64,000 nucleotides of DNA from Bryoerythrophyllum caledonicum (taxonomy: Eukaryota; Streptophyta; Bryopsida; Pottiales; Pottiaceae). Below the pieces are notes generated by a model. The model ran no database searches, was not told the origin of the DNA, and worked only from the letters and a program-made list of their open reading frames with translations. Of this stretch, positions 57,311 to 64,000 are shown one piece after another (position 1 is the stretch's first letter; the number at the start of each line of letters is the position of its first letter). The stretch lies in NCBI GenBank assembly GCA_963971425.1, contig OZ020519.1, forward strand, positions 20,171,397-20,235,396. Direction: 5' to 3'. A program made the position numbers and the translations under genes.

Positions 57311-59283
57311 ATGGCCGGCGAGCGATCCGGGAAGCAGGAAAAAGTGAAGAGCGCTGCCACTGGGGGACCACCCATTGTGAGAGTGATACCGGAGTACCCG
57401 GTGGCAGACCGCGACATGCATACTTTGTTCCACTTCCTAGACATCATGGGGTGCTCCGGCCTGATAGCGGTGGCATGGGGAACTAAAGAAAAGAAGGTCG
57501 TGACGGAGCTCATAGGCGCACCCTACAACCAGTATGACGGAAGTTTACGCGCACACCCGGAGAAATGGACCCGGGCAGAGTGGAAGCGGACTTACGGCTT
57601 CACTGATGGGAACATCAAGGTGACGGAGCGGAAGGATGAGCTCACCGACGGCGAGTTCCGGGGACCGGCTGATCCGAAGGAGGGATACTCCATCGCAGAC
57701 CTAACTGACCCACAAGCGCAGATTGTAATAGGGTTTCTAAACCCTATTTTTCATCCGAAGAAACCCAAGCGCTTAGTATTGAAGTGGGCAACGATGTTTT
57801 TAGGAGCTATGCGTAAGAAGATCACCGTTGACTGGGGGTCCCTCATGCAGGATTTGGTGGAGCGACTGATCAAGAACCTACACCGCAACCGGAGGGCGGG
57901 GTCGCCGCTTCCGGCGTACGTGACCCACCTCTACCACCATCATGAGTGCTTAAATCGGAAGAATACGACGGATACGAAGCCTTACTGACCATCTAGAGGT
58001 ACGGAGGGGTAGAGGCTGATGAGTAGGGTGATGAAGACGAAGAAACGGAGACAACTCCGGCGCCAACACCCCAGACTCGGAAAAAGAGTTGCTCAGCCCA
58101 ACCGGAATCACCACCGGCGCGCTCTTCCCCGACCCACCTAGGCCCGGCTCCTGAAGGTGAAAATGGAGATGGAACGGGGCTGTCGAAACGGCCAGAGCGA
58201 TGCCCGACCCCGGACCTTCCGACACTTACCGGGAGGCACAAGGAGGACATCATGGAACTGCTCCAACATGTGGCGTGGAGGGCCACCCGGATCAATCAAC
58301 ACCTAAATGACAGCACCGCCTTGATATACGCCGTCATGGGGGAGCTCCGGGTGGAGAACTCGGAGGAGATCCTACCTCGATTGAAGACACTGGGGGAGAG
58401 CGATTTCCGGTTGGAACAGATGGAAGCCCAACACCGGATCCTTCTGCAAGCCCGGACGAAAATGCAACAGGACCTGGCGAAGGCAGATGCAACGCTCGAA
58501 GAAGCCGAAGTCTACCGGAAGGCGGCAGAGGCGAAGGCAGCCGCATCAGCCCAAGCCCTTGGTGAGGTACGGGAAGCGCTGAGTTTTCCGGTTGACACTA
58601 TCAATCGGAGCATTCTCTTCACGGAGTACCTGGAGAAGGGAGGTGAAGCAAACAGGGGACAGATCATCCGTTTTCTTCTGGACCACGCCCGGAAGATGGA
58701 AAAGACGTGGGGGTAGATGCAGTTATTGGCACATAACGCCGCCAGCACCGTTATCCCGGAGAAGCCGGCGGAGGCGACCCCCACCATCGATCTTACCTCG
58801 TCTCCGGAGGCAACCAGGCCTTCACAACATACACATGAGCCCTCCGGGAAGGGTAAGGGACTGATGGAGGAGACGGTAGTCACTCCGGACACGGCGCCAC
58901 CCGGACAGAGTGGCAGGGCGCCTCCCAACAGTCCGGAGACACTCAGGAAGACCTCCCTCCCTTCAGCACTATTTGAGGATTCTCCTTCCAGCTTCCGGAT
59001 CCCTCTTTCGCCACCGACCTCCGGTCGACGGAAGACGACCTCTCCCCTTTCTCGAGGACATCCGGGTACTGCCACCAGTCCCAAGGTAGCAGAGGGGACT
59101 TCCCCTGGCACAGCGGAGAAGGCGACGCATGTGGCAGCTGCAACCGATCAACCCGACTCTGAAGCTCCCGCCTCCGGAGGTGGACCAGTACCGGATCCCA
59201 TACCCAGGAAGGTAAGTGGCAGGAAGCAGCCCGTGGGAGCGTCACCAATGCGCCGGAGTGTACGGATTAAGAAGACCCCTTAG
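57311..59283 (+). pseudogene. Decayed gag-like ORF of the inserted element
   Basis: MAGERSGKQEKVKSAATGG... for 225 codons (GYSIADLTDPQAQIVIGFLNPIF, LKWATMFLGAMRKKITVDWG), then a frameshift near 57950. The frame 58252-59283 then continues with an acidic/Pro segment, a coiled coil (MEAQHRILLQARTKMQQDLA ... YRKAAEAKAAASAQALGEV) and a Pro/Thr-rich C-terminus ending MRRSVRIKKTP. In-frame TAGs lie near 57999, 58023 and at 58714. Same layout as the retroelement ORFs at 35-2545 and 7738-9448 (N-terminal domain, coiled coil, tail). No reverse transcriptase, so non-autonomous. Confidence 0.55.
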
Positions 59284-60379
59284 TGAGATTAGTAGTTTCA
59301 TTAGGAGGATTGTTAGTACCGGTTATCAGACTTACCGTAGCGATTAACGATGGGGCTCCAGATTGCACCTGGCTACCGAGCTGTCTGTAGAAAACCGGAA
59401 GCTTAGAATCATTGACAGGCGGAAATATCGGATCTGAGATCCAGAATTTTCGGATCTCAGGTTTGGGATCCTGGACCTTTAGGGATAAGATTTTTTAGGT
59501 TGGATTTTCCGGATTTCTCGCAGATAAGGTAGTGCGTTGATTTGGTTGATTTTCTAGTACTTAGGTTAATGAGTTTTCTTAAGCTAAGAAGTGAACCGGC
59601 TTAGACCTTCAGCAGGGGAATGTCCGGAATAACTGGAAGAGGTTGCAGAGGTGTTCCTGGTAATCTCTAGGGCACGGAATACTCCGTGTGAACCCGGATT
59701 CCGGTCCACAACCGGAATCTACCCCCACGATAGGAAAAACCTGCTATGTGCGTCTAGAAGGAGTCCTTCCCGGTGAAACTACCTCACTATCTTCGTGGGA
59801 CTACAAAAGTGCTATGGGAACGTTGTTGTAGTAGGGACGTACAGCTGTGTGACCGCATCCGGAAGGCCTTCCGAATGTTGTGAGAGTTACGGCTGGAAGC
59901 AACACCCTATCACCGGTTAGTAGATTAGGGGGAGAGTGATTGTCCGGTCACTATAAAATCCGGGGCAGTGGGGGTCTAGCCACTTTAAGTCACAAGGCAG
60001 TGGAGAATCCAGCCACTTACACAAAACAGGATCAGTGGCCTTCCGGTCACTCGTTTAAACCTTCCGGAAGCCGCTCTGAGGAGGAACAGAGGTAAATCAA
60101 ACTACCCTCCAGTTTCTGGAAACCACTTCCGGGAACAACGGTATGTATCTTCCGGAAACTAGTTCCGGAAAGTTTTACTTAGGTTTCGGAATCCGGAAGG
60201 ATCCGGAATTATTATTGACCAGATTAACTAACCTAGGTGATGACTAGACTAGTGGTTGTGGGATAATTTGAAAGGATAACTAGATCTCTGTGGGAACGAA
60301 ACCGGAGTGGTTCACTTTGGAAGCACTTAGTAACGATTGAGTGCATTCCCGAGGAATACTGACTCTACAAACTACGACA
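59284..60379. other. Non-coding right third of the inserted element
   Basis: No gene. TTCCGG and CCGGAA occur many times, for example CTTCCGGAAACTAGTTCCGG around 60150. The sequence ends ACTACGACA before GTGTG. Confidence 0.5.
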
Positions 60380-61010
60380 GTGTGCGAGGTGAGTGTTGAT
60401 TTAAGTGAGGGACATTAAGCGTATTGTGGAGAGGTTGTTTTCTGGATATAGACTGAAGGTCATAGAGCAGGACTGAAAGAGAGCAAATGAATTAGGAAGA
60501 AATTTGAAGAGCGCCTAGGTTTGAGCACCCAAGAGCAGACAACACTGTGGTTGAGGGTGGCATCGATACGAACGACCACGACGTACGGGTGCGCCGATTT
60601 GGCAAGTGAAGAGGTATGTAAAGTCTCAAAAATGGCTTTCAGTGTTATTGCAGTCAAATTTGCTCTGGACTGCTTAGAATCGTCAGTGGAGCAGGTGTAG
60701 GGTTCGGTAAGCTTCATTAGGGCTTGAGAGACTTGAATAGTACTGATGATGATAATTGTTTGAGCGTAATTGTAGGGTTTAGGATTTAGGGTTCTGGTGT
60801 TTTGTGCATTCAGTTTTGAAGGGCCGTAAATGAGCAATTTATGTAGTGTTGAAATTTATCCCGCCGAATTCTTGTCAATCAGAACTGGACCTTACATTCT
60901 AGGGCATTTGAGTAATTGTAGAGTTAGTCGTTCTGAGTTGTTGAATGTTGGTGTATTGTAGAGCTGTGTATACGCTTTAATCCAGAGCAGTTCCTGGAGG
61001 AGGTTGGAAA

Positions 61011-61060
61011 ATGGCAACTACAGCAGGGACGTCGAGTGAGACTTCGTGGCATGGAAACCG
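61011..61060 (+). CDS. First coding exon of the rightward gene, element B
   Basis: 50 bases, MATTAGTSSETSWHGN plus two bases, followed by GTAAGT. Same length, start context and donor as 21026-21075 in element A. The rest of the gene is cut off at 61427. Confidence 0.6.
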
Positions 61061-61426
61061 GTAAGTCCACATACTTGAACTGTTTATGCTCAGTCCGAGC
61101 GACCGGGTGGGGTTCCTTTTTTTGAGTGAGTTCCGAATTATTTCTATTTTTACCGAGCGGGCGAACACTTGAATGATGAAGAGAAACCTCAAAAATTTGC
61201 GTATTAGAATTCAGATGTCTGTTTGGTTATAGTCGATTGGTTTTTTGTTGTCCCGTGAACATAATTGTATATCTATTCATGTATATGCGTATGATTTTGG
61301 TATTCTATGAATGTTTGAATGTGTTTGTCCTCATTGAGTCTGTTGAGTCCGGTTCGATTCAATGTATCTAGTGTAATCCATGTAGAGTCGTCAAATTTGA
61401 CGTTCCATCGAAACATTTGCGAATTA

Positions 61427-62280
61427 TTCTTCTTGTATCCCAGAAGGTAATGGCGGAACTTCTTACAGGCGTACACCACTGCCAAAGCCTCCCGCTCGGT
61501 GGCAGTGTAGTTCCTCTCGGCTACGCTCATCTAAAGGCTTGCGTAGTAGATGGGCTTCTCTCCGCCACTTGGTCCCTCCTGCCACAATATTGCTCCTAGG
61601 CACTAGCTAGATGCATCAAGAGTAACGTGAAAATCCTAATCCCATTGCAGTGGGGAAAGGATGGGAGCCGACGACACTCGTACCTTCAATTCTTCAAAGG
61701 CCACTTGTCTTTGTTCTGTCTACACGAACTCCTTGTCTTTCTTGAGTAGTTCCGTGAGAGGTGCGGCTAATTGGGCGTACTTATTGATGAACCGTTGGTA
61801 GTAGCCTTCGCATCCTAGGAACCCTCTTATCTCGCGTACATTGGCCGGTGCCAGTAGCTGGAGTATGGCCTTCACCTTGTCGATGTCGACATGCAGTCCA
61901 TCCTTGCTGACAACATGTCTAAGAAGTACGCCGGAGAGCATCGCAGAGAAACACTTACCCGGGTGGAGTTTTAAGCTGGTTTCTTGGCACCTCTGGAACG
62001 TCTTCCGTAAGTACTCCAAATGGTTCGTGTGGATGCTGAACACCGCAAAGTCATCGATGAACACTTCCAGGAAATGTTTAAGGAAATCCTGGAAAATGTC
62101 CATCATGAGGCGCTGAAAAGTGCCGCGCGTGTTACATAGTCCAAAGGCCATGCGGTTGAACGCGTAGGTGCCCCATTCTGTAGTGAATGTCGTCTTCAGC
62201 TGGTCGGTTTGTCTAATGGATACCTGATTGTACCTGGAGAACCCGTCCATGAAGCTAAAACACTCGTGCCCTGCTACGTG
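61427..62280 (-). pseudogene. Truncated Ty3/gypsy reverse transcriptase/RNase H fragment
   Basis: GFSRYNQVSI, FTTEWGTYAFNRMAFGLCN, active-site FIDDF, IRGFLGCEGYYQRFI (62250-61720), then NYTATEREALAVVYACKKFRHYLLGYKK (61530-61428). The fragment stops at 61427, where element B intron sequence begins, and at about 62281 on the other side. A different gypsy lineage from the 32-44 kb element. The middle (61600-61720) has stops. Confidence 0.85.
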
Positions 62281-62284
62281 ATCT

Positions 62285-62630
62285 CACACAGGGTTGTCAT
62301 ATTGGACGGACGTCCGGTTTGCCCGTCCAATACAGTCAACACAGGGTTGACTTACCCACAAGGTAAAAAACAGGCGACGTGGCAGCCATGTTGGCACCAC
62401 ATCGCTGCCACGTAGGACAGGATCATGTTTGAGTAGTGGCGGGGACTAATGCCAAGAGGGAGGTGGGGCGGAGACGTCCCCGCCCCTGCCCGGGAAGAGC
62501 GGAGACGTCTCCGCCCCACCCGGGCAAGGTGGAGACGTCCCCGCTTCTGCCCATAAAGGCGCGGGGACGTCTCCGCCTCTACTAGTGCAGGGGCGGGGAC
62601 GTCCCCGCACTAGTAGAGTTAGATTATAGT
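62285..62630. repeat. GACGTC palindrome array, period about 31 bp
   Basis: GACGTC cores at 62473, 62504, 62534, 62566 and 62598, each inside a GC-rich palindrome of the CGGAGACGTCTCCG or GCGGGGACGTCCCCGC type. The last is framed by CTACTAGTGC/GCACTAGTAG arms. A further one, GGACGGACGTCCGG, lies at 62305, beside a CACAGGGTTG repeated at 62287 and 62340. Its class is unknown (perhaps a small foldback or MITE). Confidence 0.7.
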
Positions 62631-62639
62631 GTTTAAAGC

Positions 62640-63027
62640 TGCAGTATGTTGGTACATTAAAATTTATATTTAGTGTAGTATACATTAAATGTGAACCCAT
62701 ATACCAATTGCAAATGAGGCACTTAGTGAAGTGACATAACCGTACACTAAATGCCATTTAGTACACTATTTGTCAATTTTGGTAAAAATAATAAAATTAT
62801 TTATTTCACTTGTATCAATAATTATTTTAGTGTATCATAAGTGTATCAATAATTATTTGTGCTTGAACAAATGCAAATCTCGGACTGATAATTTAAGATT
62901 TAGACGTATCCAATATTGATTAAATGAGACGTATGGCAATTGCCAAGTACACATATTCTTCTACGAAGATGTCGTATTGCCTACTTAACCACCACATGCA
63001 AAACTAATGCAGTTAATTAACAAAAAA
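62640..63027. repeat. CACTA-like scrap and AT-rich sequence
   Basis: Words TTTAGTGTAG, TACACTAAATG and CATTTAGTACACTATTTG between 62640 and 62860 match the sub-terminal words of the element at 16360-17423, in decayed form. The rest is AT-rich without a gene. Confidence 0.45.
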
Positions 63028-64000
63028 CTATTGTCGGTAACAACATAGAGGCATAGTCCAGTTGTGGAGGGGTTTAGTTAATGTGTCTAAAACATCTGGC
63101 ACAAGAGACCGATCTTTGAGCAGTTCTTTTTGCAACGCTGTAAATTTTAGCTCCAGCTTTACATATTGCTCCGTGTTTTTGGTGGTGAAATATGAAGTGT
63201 CCCAATCTTCTTTTCAAATTTTTTCACAAATCCAACCCACCGCAAATGCATCCGCTGCCTTGGAATAGAGGTGTGACCGTTGCATGACTTCAAGCAAGTT
63301 GATGGAGTCCCGTGGCCCAAAAACATAGAACAGTTTTGGTGCTACAAATCGTCGCCGCTCTCTCTCTTGTTGAACCTCCTCCTTGAATTGATAACCATAC
63401 CTTGATGGCTCATTCTCCACAACCCGACTAGAAAGCCCCCAATCACAAATTCCGATGTACACCGTATCGGGTTTCCACTCATCAAAGTGGAGCAAAACAT
63501 TCGATGGAGAGATGTCATTGTGTATATAATTTGCGTCGTGGCATTTCCCCACAATGACAAGCAACGATAGTGCGAGGTTCACTCGATTTTGGCAGTAAGT
63601 TTTTACCCACCGAAGCTCTTGGATCGACAACCCGGTATTTGGATGCATCTCAATCCGTTCAAACGGCAATGCTTCGTCCACTTTCGAGTCAAACTTGGAC
63701 CAAAAACTCCCCAGAGATCCCCCATTCCACCAAAGCCTGTACCCTTCCATAGTTTTCGGGTGGATGTACTCAAGTCTAATGATCCGTGGATGCACCACCA
63801 GACACCCTCCAGCCTCGTTGATGATGTTTGGGCGCTTCTTCTTCTCGTTGGTGTTGATCAGAGTCTTTCCGGTGAAGTAAATCCAACTTGGAATGTTTTC
63901 CAATTTGGTTATCATCACCTTCCGTACAGCCCCATAGCCACCCACTGCATTCTGACCTGGCATTGGAATCACCTTAGCGCAACTTTCAAGCCACTTGAAA
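63028..64000 (-). pseudogene. Protein-kinase-like ORF, broken, partial at window edge
   Basis: The frame is open from the window edge to 63217: a Gly-rich loop (GQNAVGGYGAVRKV), then IHNDISPSNVLLHF in place of the HRD loop (HND), YIGICDWGLSSR in place of DFG (DWG), VAPK in place of APE, and AFAVGWI. A TGA at 63214-63216 interrupts it, but the frame stays open beyond (KEDWDTSYFTTKNTEQYV...) for about 62 codons to a TAG at 63028-63030, so the C-lobe once continued. The catalytic Asp of the HRD loop and the metal-binding Asp are kept. The upstream part lies beyond 64000. It resembles plant kinase-like proteins of repeat-rich regions; substrate unknown. Confidence 0.6.

Larger units (their letters stand above)
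56738..60379. mobile_element. 3,642-bp insertion with GTGTG duplication, class unclear
   Basis: GTGTG at 56733-56737 and 60380-60384 flanks the block. Element A has a single GTGTG at the matching place (about 20372). The block starts TGTGGG and ends CGACA (TG...CA). These fit an LTR-type integration, but I can see no terminal direct repeat. It carries a TATA-like box, a decayed long ORF (57311-59283) and a non-coding right third rich in TTCCGG/CCGGAA words. Confidence 0.8.
44518..61427. mobile_element. Element B: second, decayed and truncated copy
   Basis: Left end ATGCTGTATTTAACTATTTC differs from element A's by two bases and keeps the 30-bp palindrome (44532-44561). It parallels A from 9703 to about 21445 gene for gene. 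Two later insertions (53172-56450 and 56738-60379) split it, and the CACTA-like element of A is absent. At about 61427, in the first large intron of the rightward gene, it stops abruptly at gypsy sequence. The right half (ParB-like and NIF-like exons) and right terminal repeat are not in this window. The leftward gene is broken by several stops, so B is a dead copy. Confidence 0.85.

Noticed and set aside
56738-60379. Ordinary LTR retrotransposon with 92-bp LTRs beginning TGTGGGAA at 56738 and 60288
   Set aside because: Beyond the first eight bases or so the two segments do not match.

Overview
The window looks like repeat-rich intergenic DNA from a land plant nuclear genome, perhaps a non-seed plant, but I cannot name the species. 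The reasons are TTTAGGG-type heptamer tracts, GT-AG introns, Ty3/gypsy retroelements with a YxDD-variant reverse transcriptase, and PIF/Harbinger and CACTA-like DNA transposons. In-frame stops often sit where Gln (CAG), Arg (CGA) or Trp (TGG) is expected, the kind of decay expected from plant-style CG/CHG cytosine methylation. No ordinary host gene is clearly intact. The best host-like candidate is a broken kinase-like ORF running off the right edge.

Layout. 1-7.74 kb: a decayed retroelement ORF (+), a purine-rich stretch ending in a polypurine tract, and an LTR. 7.74-9.34 kb: a related decayed ORF on the minus strand. 9.34-30.39 kb: a 2.5-kb repeat (here 'R repeat') split by a complete 19,005-bp DNA transposon ('element A', 9703-28707). 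30.4-44.5 kb: a minus-strand Ty3/gypsy element (pol, gag, PBS, 5' LTR) whose gag is interrupted by a second R repeat (36369-38889). 44.5-61.43 kb: a second, decayed and truncated copy of the transposon ('element B'), carrying a complete 3,279-bp PIF/Harbinger element and a 3,642-bp insertion of unclear class. 61.43-64 kb: a gypsy fragment, a GACGTC-palindrome array, a CACTA-like scrap and the kinase-like ORF.

Element A is the most interesting object. It has 26-bp perfect terminal inverted repeats, a 4-bp target duplication (AAGG) and an 'empty site' in the other R repeat. It is peppered with a 14-bp palindrome, CCGGAGATCTCCGG, that I do not find outside elements A and B. Leftward genes: a small acidic protein and a two-exon protein of about 1,083 residues of the DUF7869-like type, with an Asp/Asp/Glu-Asp pattern suggesting an RNase H-fold transposase. 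Rightward gene: seven exons joining a ParB-like GGQH domain, a long unknown region and an NIF/FCP1-type HAD domain with a DLNG motif. A last small ORF follows. I infer that the leftward protein mobilises the element, that the palindrome is its binding site or a host-control site, and that the rightward protein is an accessory. The family was active enough to leave two independent insertions here, and copy B has since decayed.

All coordinates were read by eye. Splice junctions were chosen from GT/AG signals and reading-frame continuity, and no homology search was run.
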